Notes: generated by a model from the letters alone, not told the origin. DNA of 64,000 nucleotides from Lentisalinibacter sp964427415 (GCA_964427415.1 CAYRUH010000010.1:28328-92327), one strand, 5' to 3'; numbered from the stretch's first letter, positions 8,405-18,936 are shown. Program-made: numbers and translations.

Positions 8405-8995
8405 ATGGAATCCGAGAGCATCGTCAGAGACCACTTCGCCGAGAGCATCGCCGTCAAGCAGGCCGCGACGAAAAGCCTGGCCCTGCCCGTCGCCGCCGGC
8501 GGGTCGATGCTTACCCGGTGCCTGCTGGAGGACGGCAAGATCCTCTCCTGCGGCAACGGCGGCTCAGCGGGCGACGCCCAGCATTTCTCCGCCGAGCTGC
8601 TGAACCGCTTCGAGAGGGAGCGTCCCGGTCTGCCGGGGCTGGCGCTGACCACGGACTCCTCCACACTGACGTCGATCTCGAACGACTACGCTTATGAGGA
8701 GATCTTCGCCAAGCAGGTCCGCGCGCTTGGCCGGCCGGGCGATGTGCTGCTGGCGATATCCACGTCCGGGAATTCGGAGAACGTCTGCCGTGCGATCACG
8801 GCCGCCCACGAGCGAAGCATGCCGGTCCTCGCCCTCACCGGGCGGGAAGGCGGCCGCATCGCCAGCATGCTGGGCGCCGACGACGTAGAGATACGGGTAC
8901 CAGCGGAGCGCACCGCACGAATCCAGGAAGTGCACCTTGTGGTGATCCACTGCCTGTGCGATCTCATCGACCGCTCGCTGCTGGGCAGCGGCTAG
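8405..8995 (+). CDS. diaA: SIS-domain protein, DiaA-type DnaA initiator-associating protein
   Basis: The 196-residue protein is a single SIS (sugar isomerase) domain: CGNGGSAGDAQHFSAEL, then AISTSGNSENVCRAI and LTGREGG. Two close relatives share this fold: GmhA (sedoheptulose-7-phosphate isomerase, first step of ADP-heptose synthesis) and DiaA (binds DnaA and promotes initiation). Context after yraN points to DiaA, but no separate gmhA is visible although hldE is present at 57620-59044, so GmhA activity cannot be excluded. The BON-domain lipoprotein often following diaA is absent. Confidence 0.8.
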   Translation: MESESIVRDHFAESIAVKQAATKSLALPVAAGGSMLTRCLLEDGKILSCGNGGSAGDAQHFSAELLNRFERERPGLPGLALTTDSSTLTSISNDYAYEEIFAKQVRALGRPGDVLLAISTSGNSENVCRAITAAHERSMPVLALTGREGGRIASMLGADDVEIRVPAERTARIQEVHLVVIHCLCDLIDRSLLGSG

Positions 8996-9014
8996 TGTCC
9001 CGTGCGGGCGCTGC

Positions 9015-9455
9015 CTACTTCACCACCTTGAGGTGGGAGGGGCGGTCGCCGCGCTCGCTATCGCTAGCGTCGTCGTTGTCGTTGCCGCCGTCGTCACCGC
9101 GGCCGTCCGGGGGTTCCGGTCCGTCGTCGTTCTGGGAGAAGATCATGCCCTGGCCGGTTTCCCGTGCATAGATGCCCAGGATAGCGGTTACCGGCACCCA
9201 GACGTTGTAGGGTGTGCCGCCGAAACGGGCGCGGAAACTGACCGCCTCGTTGTCGAGTCTCAGGTCATGGGCGGCGGAATAGCTGATATTGAGGATGATG
9301 CGGCCGTCCTTCGCGTGCCGCTCGGGCACGTTGACGCCGGACATTGTGGCGTCGACGACGATGTGCGGCGTGTGCCCGCTGTCGCTCATCCACTCGTGCA
9401 TTGCCCGCACGAGGTAAGGGCGTTTCGATACCGCTGCCGGAGCCTCGGAACTCAT
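9015..9455 (-). CDS. sspB: ClpXP adaptor SspB
   Basis: Adaptor that delivers ssrA-tagged proteins to ClpXP. The real start is ATG 9455 (146 residues, beginning MSSEAPAAVSKRPYLVRAM). The reading frame further upstream lies inside sspA. The globular substrate-binding domain covers about 10-105 (HIVVDATMSGVNVP, ILNISYSAAHDL, VSFRARFGGTPYNVWVPV). A flexible acidic, Gly/Asp/Asn-rich linker follows, and the last residues RPSHLKVVK form the ClpX-binding XB tail. It lies 22 bp after sspA in the same operon. Confidence 0.95.
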   Translation of the reverse strand: MSSEAPAAVSKRPYLVRAMHEWMSDSGHTPHIVVDATMSGVNVPERHAKDGRIILNISYSAAHDLRLDNEAVSFRARFGGTPYNVWVPVTAILGIYARETGQGMIFSQNDDGPEPPDGRGDDGGNDNDDASDSERGDRPSHLKVVK

Positions 9456-9477
9456 GCCGTGGCTGGCGCCCGCGCTC

Positions 9478-10107
9478 TCACAGCCGCATCTCCTGTTCGC
9501 GTTCGGTAAGGCTCTGCTGAAACGAGGAGCGCGCGAATATCCGGTCCATGTACGCCTCGATGGCGCCGCTCTTGGTCGAGATGTCGATGTTGTAGACAGG
9601 CAAACGCCACAGGATGGGGGCGATGCTCGCGTCCACCAGGGAGAACTCGTCGCTGAGGAAGAACTCCCGCGCGGCGAATACGTCCGCACTCTGGAGGATG
9701 GACTCCTTCAGCATCTTCCGGGAGCGGGTGGCCTGCTTCTTCTCGCTGGCCTCCTCGATCTCCTCCGCCAGGCGGTACCAGTCCGTCTCGATACGGAAGA
9801 GCGCCAGACGGAAATGGGCGCGGCTGACCGGGTCCACGGGCATCAGCGGCGGGTGCGGGAAGCGCTCGTCCAGGTATTCGATGATCACCCGGGAGTCGTA
9901 CAACACCAGGTCCCGGTCCACCAGGGTGGGCACGCTGTGGTACGGATTCAGGTCGAGCAGGTCTTCGGGCAGTTCCGGCCCTTCGACGCTGACGATCTCG
10001 ATGTTGATGCTCTTTTCGGCAAGCACCAGCCGCACCCGATGGCTATGGATGTCGGTGGGCCGCGAGAACAGCGTCATCACTGAGCGCCGGTTGGCAATTA
10101 CCGCCAT
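9478..10107 (-). CDS. sspA: Stringent starvation protein A (glutathione S-transferase-like)
   Basis: RNA-polymerase-associated GST-fold protein that in Escherichia coli reprograms transcription in stationary phase. The 209-residue product has the thioredoxin-like N-terminal half (SVMTLFSRPTDIHSHRVRLV, HSVPTLVDRDLVLYDSRVI, EYLDERFPHPPLMP) and an all-helical C-terminal half. The catalytic residues of true GSTs are not expected in SspA. It is upstream of sspB and downstream of the bc1 operon on the same strand, an order common in gammaproteobacteria. Confidence 0.94.
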   Translation of the reverse strand: MAVIANRRSVMTLFSRPTDIHSHRVRLVLAEKSINIEIVSVEGPELPEDLLDLNPYHSVPTLVDRDLVLYDSRVIIEYLDERFPHPPLMPVDPVSRAHFRLALFRIETDWYRLAEEIEEASEKKQATRSRKMLKESILQSADVFAAREFFLSDEFSLVDASIAPILWRLPVYNIDISTKSGAIEAYMDRIFARSSFQQSLTEREQEMRL

Positions 10108-10168
10108 GATGGTCTACCTCTGACGTCCTGTTGCGGCGGGGCGCATGGCCCGGCGGCAGGCTGGTAAC

Positions 10169-10951
10169 TCAGTGTACGCCCTTCCAGATCTCTTTCTTCA
10201 ACAAGTAGGCGAAGAGGAGGAATACCACCAGGAACAGCAACACCCAGACGCCGAGCACGCGACGCTGCAGCTGAACGGGCTCGCTGATATAATCGAGGAA
10301 GTTGACCGTGTCGCGCACGAACTGGTCATATTCCTGTGGCGAGAGCGTACCCTCGGTGACCTGCTCGAACTCCACGAACTGCTGCACCGTGTGGCCCTTC
10401 TCGTCCGTCACCTCTTCGTAGACCGGACGCTGCAGGCCCTGCAGCTGCCAGAGCACGTGGGGCATGCTCGCCCCGGCCAGCACCATGTTGTTGGTGCCCG
10501 TGGGACGATTGTCGTCCACGTAGAAGGTGCGCAGGAAGTTGTAGAGATATTTCGTGCCCCGGCTGCGTGCGATAAGGGAGAGATCCGGCGGCATCGCACC
10601 GAACCACCGCTCCGACTGATCGGCCGGCATCGAGACCTGGATGGTCTCATGGGTCTTCTCGGCGTTGAACATCAGGTTTTCGATGAGCTGTTCCTCACCC
10701 AGCTCGAGACCTTCGGCCAGCGTGTTGTAGCGCACGTACTTGGCGGAGTGGCAGCCGGCGCAGTAGTTCATGTAGTTGCGCGCGCCTCGCTGCAGCGAAG
10801 CCTCGTTGCCCACGTCGTTGTTGGCCGGGTCATTGAACTGCGAGCCGCCGCCGGCCGCCGTCGCCTGGATGGAGAACGAGGCGACCGCGGCTGCGACGAG
10901 CGTGACGAGGATTCTTGCCCTGATTCTTGCCCTGGTCCTTGCCCTAGCCAT
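10169..10951 (-). CDS. petC: Cytochrome c1 of the cytochrome bc1 complex
   Basis: Membrane-anchored c-type cytochrome that passes electrons from the Rieske centre to soluble cytochrome c. It has 260 residues. A signal peptide (about 1-33) has an arginine-rich n-region made of repeated RARI/RART units encoded by three tandem 12-bp DNA repeats. The haem-binding motif is CAGCH (Cys64, Cys67, His68), and a candidate axial Met lies in LAGASMPHVLW. The C-terminal anchor is VLGVWVLLFLVVFLLFAYLL. Its start overlaps the petB end by 8 nt. Confidence 0.95.
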   Translation of the reverse strand: MARARTRARIRARILVTLVAAAVASFSIQATAAGGGSQFNDPANNDVGNEASLQRGARNYMNYCAGCHSAKYVRYNTLAEGLELGEEQLIENLMFNAEKTHETIQVSMPADQSERWFGAMPPDLSLIARSRGTKYLYNFLRTFYVDDNRPTGTNNMVLAGASMPHVLWQLQGLQRPVYEEVTDEKGHTVQQFVEFEQVTEGTLSPQEYDQFVRDTVNFLDYISEPVQLQRRVLGVWVLLFLVVFLLFAYLLKKEIWKGVH

Positions 10952-12200
10952 GGTAGACGACCCTCTCCGGCACCGGTTTGGTTTTCTCGATCTGCGTATA
11001 GAACGGCATCAGCAGGAAGAACGCGAAGTACACCGCGGTGAATATCCGCGCCAGCATCGTATACAGGCCGGTAGCGGGCTGGACCCCCAGATAACCAAGT
11101 ACGATGAAGCTGACGACGAAGGCGGCCAGCGCACCCTTGTAGATCACGCCCCGGTAGCGGATGGACTTCACCTTGCAACGATCCAGCCACGGCAGGAACA
11201 GCGGCAGCAGCACGGCCGCACCCATCAGAATGACGCCGAGCAGTTTATCGGGCACAGCACGGAGAATCGCGTAGAAGGGCGTGAAGTACCACACCGGCGC
11301 GATGTGCTCCGGCGTCACCAGCGGGTCCGCCGGATCGAAGTTGGCGTGTTCCAGGAAGTAACCACCCATCTCCGGGGCGAAGAAGACGACCGCCGAAAAC
11401 GCCATCAGGAAGACGACGATGGCTACCAGGTCCTTGGACGTGTGGTAAGGGTGAAAAGCCACTCCGTCCACTGGTACGCCGTCCGCGTTCTTGCGTTCCT
11501 TGATCTCGATGCCGTCCGGGTTGTTCGAACCCACCTCGTGCAGCGCCAGTATGTGTACGACCACCAGCATGACCAGCACCAGCGGCAGCGCGATCACGTG
11601 CAGTGCGAAGAACCGGTTCAGCGTGATATCCGAGATGGAGTAATCGCCGCGAATCCACTCCACCAGAGTGTCGCCGATGGCCGGGATGGCGCCGAACAGG
11701 GAGACGATCACCTGGGCACCCCAGTAGGACATCTGACCCCAGGGCAGCAGGTAGCCGAAGAACGCCTCGGCCATGAGGCAGAGGAAGATCAGCATGCCGA
11801 TGATCCAGATCAGTTCCCGCGGCTTCTTGTACGAGCCGTAGAGCATGGCGCGGAACATATGCAGATACACGACCACGAAGAAGGCAGACGCCCCGGTGGA
11901 GTGCATGTAGCGGATCAGCCAGCCCCAGTCCACGTCGCGCATGATGTACTCGACCGAGGCGAACGCCTCGTCCGCCGAGGGCTTGTAATTCATGGTCAGG
12001 AAGATGCCGGTGACCAGCTGAATCACCAGCACCACGATCGACAGCACGCCGAAGACGTACCACACGTTGAAATTCTTCGCGGCGTAATACTCGGTGATAT
12101 GCTCCTTGAGCATGCTCTCCAGCGGGAAGCGGTCGTTGATCCACTTCACCAGGCCGCCGCCGCGGGTCGACTCGGTCACTTCAGCTTCCGTTCTAGCCAT
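10944..12200 (-). CDS. petB: Cytochrome b of the cytochrome bc1 complex
   Basis: Integral membrane subunit that carries two b haems and the quinol oxidation and reduction sites. I start at ATG 12200 (MARTEAEVTESTRGG, 418 residues), 4 nt after the petA stop. A GTG at 12227 would extend into petA and is less likely. Multiple hydrophobic spans are present with histidine-bearing helices (GWLIRYMHSTGASAFFVVVY, FALHVIALPLVLVMLVVVH), the Qo-site stretch WGAQVIVSLFGAIP, and PEHIAPVWYFTPFYAILRAV containing the PEWY-equivalent motif as PVWY. Confidence 0.95.
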   Translation of the reverse strand: MARTEAEVTESTRGGGLVKWINDRFPLESMLKEHITEYYAAKNFNVWYVFGVLSIVVLVIQLVTGIFLTMNYKPSADEAFASVEYIMRDVDWGWLIRYMHSTGASAFFVVVYLHMFRAMLYGSYKKPRELIWIIGMLIFLCLMAEAFFGYLLPWGQMSYWGAQVIVSLFGAIPAIGDTLVEWIRGDYSISDITLNRFFALHVIALPLVLVMLVVVHILALHEVGSNNPDGIEIKERKNADGVPVDGVAFHPYHTSKDLVAIVVFLMAFSAVVFFAPEMGGYFLEHANFDPADPLVTPEHIAPVWYFTPFYAILRAVPDKLLGVILMGAAVLLPLFLPWLDRCKVKSIRYRGVIYKGALAAFVVSFIVLGYLGVQPATGLYTMLARIFTAVYFAFFLLMPFYTQIEKTKPVPERVVYHG

Positions 12201-12204
12201 GGTC

Positions 12205-12795
12205 TTATACTGCTCCCGTCTCGTCACCGACCAGTATCACGTCGTCATTGATGAAGCGGTAAGGCGGCACCGGCAGATTCAGAGGCGCCGGCACTCCCGA
12301 GTAAACCCGGCCGGACAGATCGAACTTGGAGCCGTGGCAGGGGCAGTAGAAACCGCCGTACCAGTCGTCGCCCAGGTCTGCGGGCTGAACCTCGAACCGC
12401 TTGATGGGCGCGCAACCGAGGTGGGTGCACTGGCCGACCACAACGAAATACTCGGGTTTACGCGCCCTCGACTGGTTTTCCGCATAATCGGGCTGGTCGG
12501 ATTCCGCGGAGTCCGGGTCGCGCAGGTATTGTTCAACTTTGTCCAGCCGACCCAGCATGTCCTGGCTGCGACGGAGCACCCAGACCGGCTTGCCGCGCCA
12601 CTCCACGCGTACCATCTCGCCGACCTCGAGGGGGCCGACATCGATCTCTACCGGCGCGCCGAGCGCCTCGGCACGTGCGCTGGGCCGCAGGGAAATAACG
12701 AAAGGCGCCGCCGCGAGCACTGCGCCCACACCGCCGGTTACCGCGGTCGCTACAGCAAGGAAATGACGTCTGCTGCGATCAACGTCGTCCGTCAT
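12205..12795 (-). CDS. petA: Rieske iron-sulfur protein of the cytochrome bc1 complex
   Basis: Periplasmic [2Fe-2S] subunit that takes the first electron from quinol. It has 196 residues. The N-terminus carries a twin-arginine-type signal/anchor (RSRRHFLAVATAVTGG) as expected for export of a folded cluster protein. The ligands lie in CTHLGC and CPCHGS in the C-terminal half (Cys-His pairs plus the disulfide cysteines). First gene of petA-petB-petC. GGGAG precedes its start. Confidence 0.96.
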   Translation of the reverse strand: MTDDVDRSRRHFLAVATAVTGGVGAVLAAAPFVISLRPSARAEALGAPVEIDVGPLEVGEMVRVEWRGKPVWVLRRSQDMLGRLDKVEQYLRDPDSAESDQPDYAENQSRARKPEYFVVVGQCTHLGCAPIKRFEVQPADLGDDWYGGFYCPCHGSKFDLSGRVYSGVPAPLNLPVPPYRFINDDVILVGDETGAV

Positions 12796-13025
12796 CAGGC
12801 ACTCCCATACAACCGGCTATGACAAGCTCGTTCTAGGTTTGGCTCGAAACTGGTAAATTGGCTGAGGTTCCCAGCGGGAGCCAGACGGGCCCCGGAGAGG
12901 TCCTGGGCCGAAGGCTGCGCGTGGGTCGAGCCCGGGATTATACACACCGCCAGACTGAGTTGCCTACCAAGGGGCCGCCGGATAACCCGGGTCCAGGCGG
13001 TACCCACGAGCGTCGCGAGAACCTT
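12796..13025. other. Divergent intergenic region petA / degS
   Basis: This gap must hold the divergent promoters for the bc1 operon and the protease gene. I see a TATACA-like element at 12939-12944 but no well-spaced -35, so no promoter is called. Confidence 0.4.
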
Positions 13026-14119
13026 ATGGCAGGCATCCAGCGGGCAGTCTACTTCCTGGTCCAGTCGGTGGTGATCGGGCTGGCCGCGGCCTTCCTGATC
13101 GTGCTGGTGAAACCGGAGCTGTTGCCCGTCGCCGGCGGGCCCGAAGCCGTCAGCGCGCCCGCCCCGGGGGGTTACGCCGACGCCGTAGCCCGCAGCGCTC
13201 CCGCCGTGGTCAACGTGTACACGACGCGGCTGGTGCGCGGCGGCACCCGTCCCGAGGAGCGTCGGCCGGAGCGCTTCCGTCTGGACTCGAGCCTCGGTTC
13301 GGCCGTCATCATCGACAGCGAGGGCTACCTGGTCACCAACTATCATGTGGTCGCCGGGGCGGTGCAGATCCGGGTGCAGCTGGCCGACGGGCGGGTGGCC
13401 GACCCCGTGCCCGTGGGCCAGGATCTGGAGACCGATCTCGCGCTGCTCAGGATCGATCTGCCGGACCTGCCGGCCGTGCCGCTGGGACGGTCGGACCGGC
13501 TGAGCATCGGCGACGTCGTCCTGGCCATCGGCAACCCCTACGGACTGAGCCAGACGGTGACCCAGGGCATCGTCAGCGCGACCGGCCGCGGCCTGCTCGG
13601 CCTGACCACCTTCGAGAACTTCATCCAGACCGACGCGGCGATCAACACCGGCAACTCCGGCGGCGCGCTGGTCAATACGCGGGGTGAACTGGTGGGCATC
13701 AACACCGCCGTCCTGGCCCAGGACATCGCCACCGAGGGCATCAGCTTCGCCATCCCCGTGAATCTCGTGCGCGGCGTGGTGCGCGAGCTGAAGGAGCACG
13801 GCCGCGTCATCCGCGGCTGGCTGGGCATGGAGCCCGGCGATCTCACCCCCGTGGAGCTGGCGGAGCTCGGGCTGGAGGGCAGCGGCGGTATCCTGCTGGA
13901 GAGGATCCACGAGGGCAGTCCGGCGAGCCGGGCCGGTCTGCGGCGCGGCGACGTGCTGGTGGCGATCGACGGCGCACCGATCGGCAACACCCAGCAGGCA
14001 CTGCTGAGGGTGGCGGGCGTGAAGCCGGGCACCCTTCTTGCCATCACGGGCATCCGCGACGGGAAGCGCTTCCAGACCGAGGCAGTCGTCGGCGAACGGC
14101 CCCAGTTCCGGCCCGCGCC

Positions 14120-14123
<4 letters not shown>
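13026..14123 (+). CDS. degS: DegS-type periplasmic serine endoprotease with PDZ domain
   Basis: Membrane-anchored HtrA-family protease of the kind that senses misfolded outer-membrane proteins and cleaves anti-sigma RseA (DegS/AlgW). I start at ATG 13026 (365 residues; E. coli DegS is similar) because it puts a single N-terminal anchor YFLVQSVVIGLAAAFLIVLV right at the start. The triad is His107 (TNYHVV), Asp137 (ETDLALLRID) and Ser211 (NTGNSGGALV). One PDZ domain covers about 270-355 (GILLERIHEGSPASRAGL). A single PDZ and an uncleaved anchor favour DegS over DegP. It is convergent with murA, sharing 4 bp. Confidence 0.9.
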
Positions 14124-15433
<1,310 letters not shown>

Positions 15434-15458
15434 GATCGAGGCCGGGCCGCCCGGCGCC

Positions 15459-15707
15459 TCAGCCCTGGCGGCTCCACTCGTCCGGCGTAAACGCGCGGAT
15501 CGAGAGCGCGTGGATTTCGCGGCCCATACGCTCGCCGAGGCAGGCGTAGACCATCTGATGGCGCCTGAGCGGCCGCTCGCCCTCGAACTGCGGACTGACC
15601 ACGACGGCCTCGAAATGGGTGTTGTCGTCGCTGGCCACCCGCGCCCGCGTGTCGGGCAGGCCCTGCTCGATGAGCTGCGAGATTTCCTGAGGCGTAATCA
15701 TGTCCAA
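15459..15707 (-). CDS. ibaG: BolA family protein IbaG
   Basis: 82-residue BolA-fold protein, a glutaredoxin partner in iron-sulfur handling; in E. coli IbaG (YrbA) is linked to acid stress. It shows the class II KH-like fold pattern and the conserved RHQMVYACLGERM segment containing the BolA-family His. The start could be ATG 15707 or the ATG two codons later at 15701. It lies directly upstream of murA on the same strand. Confidence 0.9.
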   Translation of the reverse strand: MDMITPQEISQLIEQGLPDTRARVASDDNTHFEAVVVSPQFEGERPLRRHQMVYACLGERMGREIHALSIRAFTPDEWSRQG

Positions 15708-15886
15708 ACTGATGACCCGCTCTGTATGATTCCGTGCGCAGTGTAGCCGAAAGGCTGCTCCCGACCCAACGGCTGCGGCGGGCGTCGCGATGGCCCGGTC
15801 CTATTGTGTATGATTCTGCCCCTCACCGCCGCGGGGTCTGGCTGTCGCGGGCGGCGCATCGCCCTGTCGAGGTTCAAATCCGGTCC

Positions 15887-16867
15887 ATGTTGTTCGATCT
15901 CATCTCCGTCGCGATCGGTCTGGCACTCCTGATCTGGGGTGCGGACCGTTTTGTCGTGGGCGCAGCCGGGACGGCCCGCAATCTGGGCGTCCCCACGCTG
16001 CTGATCGGGCTCACCATCGTCGGCTTCGCCACCTCCGCACCGGAGATCCTCGTGTCCGTGGTCGCCGCCCTCGCAGGGCGCCCCAGCCTCGCGCTCGGTA
16101 ACGCGATCGGCTCCAATATCGCCAACATCGCACTGGTGCTCGGCGCCGTCGCGTCGGTGCGGCCCATCCTGGTCACCTCCGCCGTACTGCGCCGGGAAAT
16201 GCCCCTGCTGCTGGCAGTGACCCTGCTCACGCTCGCCCTGTTCCTGGATCTGCGCCTGACCCGCATCGACGGCTTCGTGCTGCTGGGCACGATGGTAGTG
16301 GTGCTTTACTGGATCGTACGGCTCGGCACGGGGGCCCGCGCCAGCGACCCCCTCGAGGCGGAATACGAGGCCGAGATACCCCTAGACATGCCGATGCGCA
16401 CGGCTATCCTCTGGCTGGCGGTGGGGCTTGCAGTCCTGCTCGTGGGCTCGGAGCTGCTGGTCGACGGGGCCCTTCAGGTGGCGCGCGAGATCGGGGTCAG
16501 CGAACTCGTGATCGGCGTCACCCTGGTGGCCATCGGCACCAGCCTGCCGGAACTGGCGGTGTCACTGGTCAGCGCGCTGAAGGGTGAACAGGGTCTCGCC
16601 ATCGGCAACATCCTCGGCTCCAATATGTTCAACCTGCTCGCCGTCATCGGGCTGGCCGTCGTCATCCACCCGGCGACGGTAGAGCCGGCGGTGCTGACGC
16701 TGCACTTCTTCGTCATGGTGGCGGTCACGCTGGTCCTGTTCGCGATGACGTACAATTACGCTGACGCCGGCCGTATCGGCCGGCTGGAAGGCGTGGCGCT
16801 GCTCATCGCGTTCCTGGCTTACCACGCCTACGTGGTCTCGCAGAACCTGGGGCAGGCGCTCACCTGA
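15887..16867 (+). CDS. yrbG: Calcium/sodium antiporter, CaCA family (YrbG-like)
   Basis: Inner-membrane K+-dependent Na+/Ca2+ exchanger-like protein. ATG 15887 gives 326 residues starting MLFDLISVAIGLALLIWGAD, matching the E. coli YrbG length. The two inverted alpha-repeats are clear: GFATSAPEILVSV with GNAIGSNIANI, and GTSLPELAVSLV with GNILGSNMFNLL. About ten membrane spans alternate with short loops. It heads the plus-strand yrbG-kdsD-kdsC-lptCAB run and ends 28 bp before kdsD. Transported ion in this organism is inferred from the family. Confidence 0.93.
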   Translation: MLFDLISVAIGLALLIWGADRFVVGAAGTARNLGVPTLLIGLTIVGFATSAPEILVSVVAALAGRPSLALGNAIGSNIANIALVLGAVASVRPILVTSAVLRREMPLLLAVTLLTLALFLDLRLTRIDGFVLLGTMVVVLYWIVRLGTGARASDPLEAEYEAEIPLDMPMRTAILWLAVGLAVLLVGSELLVDGALQVAREIGVSELVIGVTLVAIGTSLPELAVSLVSALKGEQGLAIGNILGSNMFNLLAVIGLAVVIHPATVEPAVLTLHFFVMVAVTLVLFAMTYNYADAGRIGRLEGVALLIAFLAYHAYVVSQNLGQALT

Positions 16868-16895
16868 GCCGCGGCGGGAACGCCGCCGGGAGCGA

Positions 16896-17870
16896 ATGCT
16901 GGACGCAAGAGCCACCAGAGAACTGGCCCGCAACGTACTCGGCATCGAGGCGCGGGCGGTGCAGGACCTGGCCGAACGCATCGGCGAGGAGTTTGACCGC
17001 GCCTGCAGCCTCTGTCTCGCCTGCACGGGGCGTGTCGTCGTCACCGGCATGGGCAAGTCCGGTCACATCGGCGGCAAGATCGCCGCCACTTTGGCCAGCA
17101 CCGGCAGCCCGGCCTTCTTCGTGCACCCGGGCGAGGCGAGCCACGGCGATCTGGGGATGATCACCGCCACCGACCTGGTCATGGCCGTCTCCTATTCCGG
17201 CGAGACCCGGGAGATCATCACCATCCTGCCGCTGGTCAAGCGGCTCGGCGCGCCGCTGATCACGCTGACCGGCAAGCGCGATTCGACGCTGGCCAGGGTC
17301 TCGGACGTGGTCCTCGACGTCAGCGTGAAGGAGGAGGCCTGCCCCCTCAACCTGGCGCCCACCGCGAGCACCACGGCGACGCTGGCGATGGGCGACGCCC
17401 TGGCGGTGGCACTGCTCGAATCCCGGGGCTTCACGGCCGAGGACTTCGCCCGCTCCCACCCCGGCGGCAGCCTCGGCCGGCGCCTCCTGATGACGGTGGG
17501 CGACATCATGCACACAGGCGAGGACGTGCCCCGGGTGAGCCCCGAGGTCACGCTCGGCGAGGGCCTGCTCGAGATGACCCGCAAGGGCCTGGGCATGACC
17601 GCGGTGGTGGACGTCTCCGGCCGGGTGGTCAGCATCTTCACCGACGGCGACCTGCGCCGCACGCTCGACACCGGGGTGGACATACGCTGCACCACCATGG
17701 CAGAGGTCACCCATCCCGGATGCCTGACGGTGACCCCGGGCACCCTCGCTGCGGAGGCCGTGCACATCATCGAGCAGCACAAGATCACGGCACTGCTGGT
17801 GGTGGACGAACGCGAGCATCTGATCGGCGCGCTGAACATCCACGACCTTTTCCGCGCCGGCGTCATGTAG
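16896..17870 (+). CDS. kdsD: D-arabinose 5-phosphate isomerase KdsD
   Basis: Converts ribulose 5-phosphate to arabinose 5-phosphate, the precursor of Kdo in LPS. The 324-residue protein has an N-terminal SIS domain (GMGKSGHIGGKIAATLAS, SYSGETREI, PTASTTATLAMGDALA) and two C-terminal CBS domains (about 205-260 and 270-324). This is the full KdsD architecture. It is followed closely by kdsC. Confidence 0.96.
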   Translation: MLDARATRELARNVLGIEARAVQDLAERIGEEFDRACSLCLACTGRVVVTGMGKSGHIGGKIAATLASTGSPAFFVHPGEASHGDLGMITATDLVMAVSYSGETREIITILPLVKRLGAPLITLTGKRDSTLARVSDVVLDVSVKEEACPLNLAPTASTTATLAMGDALAVALLESRGFTAEDFARSHPGGSLGRRLLMTVGDIMHTGEDVPRVSPEVTLGEGLLEMTRKGLGMTAVVDVSGRVVSIFTDGDLRRTLDTGVDIRCTTMAEVTHPGCLTVTPGTLAAEAVHIIEQHKITALLVVDEREHLIGALNIHDLFRAGVM

Positions 17871-17872
17871 AC

Positions 17873-18379
17873 GTGGCGGCGCTGAGCGACAGGCTGGCCC
17901 GGCTGCGTCTGATCGTCTTCGACGTGGACGGTGTATTCACCGATGGGCGCTTCCTGATGGACGAGGACGGTCGGGAGTACAAGGCTTTCCACACCCAGGA
18001 CGGTTATGGCGTGCGCCGTCTGCTGGAGGCCGGGGTGCAGGTCGCCATCATCAGCGGGCGGCGCTCCGGCGCCGTGGACCGGCGCATGACGGAGCTGGGC
18101 GTGACCCGGGTCTTGCAGGGCTGCCGGCACAAAACTCCCGAGCTCCACGCGCTGGCCGAGGAACTCGGCATCGACCTGGCCGAGGCGGCCTACGTGGGCG
18201 ACGATCTCCCCGACCTGGAGGCGATGCGGACCTGCGGCCTCGCCATCGCGGTGGCCAACGCCGTCGACGACATCCTCGCCGAGGCGGATTACGTGACGGC
18301 CCGCAGCGGCGGCCACGGCGCCGTCAGGGAGGTCGCCGATCTGGTGTTGGCCGCCCGCGGCGACGGCACATCCTCGTGA
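17873..18379 (+). CDS. kdsC: 3-deoxy-D-manno-octulosonate 8-phosphate phosphatase KdsC
   Basis: HAD-family phosphatase that releases Kdo from Kdo-8-phosphate. I start at GTG 17873, 2 nt after the kdsD stop, giving 168 residues with the C0-type HAD nucleophile motif FDVDGVFTDG (Asp17, Asp19) at the expected distance from the N-terminus. Earlier in-frame ATGs lie inside kdsD. Motif II (IISGRRS) and motif III/IV (VGDDLPDLEAM) are present. It overlaps lptC by GTGA. Confidence 0.95.
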   Translation: MAALSDRLARLRLIVFDVDGVFTDGRFLMDEDGREYKAFHTQDGYGVRRLLEAGVQVAIISGRRSGAVDRRMTELGVTRVLQGCRHKTPELHALAEELGIDLAEAAYVGDDLPDLEAMRTCGLAIAVANAVDDILAEADYVTARSGGHGAVREVADLVLAARGDGTSS

Positions 18380-18936
18380 ACCCCCGCGGCGTCCTCACAC
18401 TGCTGCTGCTGGCGACGGTCACGGTCGGCACCTGGTTGCTGAGCCTGCGGGGGACCGAGGAGGTGCCGGAGGCGGCGGATCCGAGCGCGATCGTTAGCGG
18501 CTATTACATGCGGGATGCTACCGTCACCGGTACGGGAGAGGATGGCGACATTCTTTACCGGCTGCACGCGGCGCAGGCGACCCAGGCCGAGGACGGCGGC
18601 CCCGTGCAACTCACCGACGTGTCCGTGCGCTACAGCCCCGAGGCTGCCGTGCCCTGGTCGCTGACCGCCGCCAGCGGCGTGCTGGAGCCGGCGTCGCGGA
18701 AGATCGTGCTGAGCGGCGACGTGCGCGCGGTCAGTGAGCCGGACGACAACGGCGAGGTCACCGAACTCGCCACTCCTCACCTGGAATTCGACCCCCGCAC
18801 CAAGACGGCGAGCACCCGCGAACGCGTCACGATCCGTATCGGCGAGCAGCGTCTGTCGGCAACCGGCATGCTAGCATTCCTGCAGGAAGACCGAGTGGAG
18901 CTGAAGTCCAATGTCAGCGGCAAATTCATGCCCTGA
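18376..18936 (+). CDS. lptC: LPS export protein LptC
   Basis: Bitopic inner-membrane protein that passes LPS from LptBFG to LptA. It has 186 residues, with a GTG start overlapping the kdsC stop. The N-terminal membrane anchor (about 5-21, VLTLLLLATVTVGTWLL) precedes a beta-rich periplasmic LptC/OstA domain (LTAASGVLEPASRKIVLSGD). It overlaps lptA by 26 bp. Sequence conservation in LptC is low, so position in kdsC-lptC-lptA-lptB is an important part of the call. Confidence 0.93.
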   Translation: MNPRGVLTLLLLATVTVGTWLLSLRGTEEVPEAADPSAIVSGYYMRDATVTGTGEDGDILYRLHAAQATQAEDGGPVQLTDVSVRYSPEAAVPWSLTAASGVLEPASRKIVLSGDVRAVSEPDDNGEVTELATPHLEFDPRTKTASTRERVTIRIGEQRLSATGMLAFLQEDRVELKSNVSGKFMP

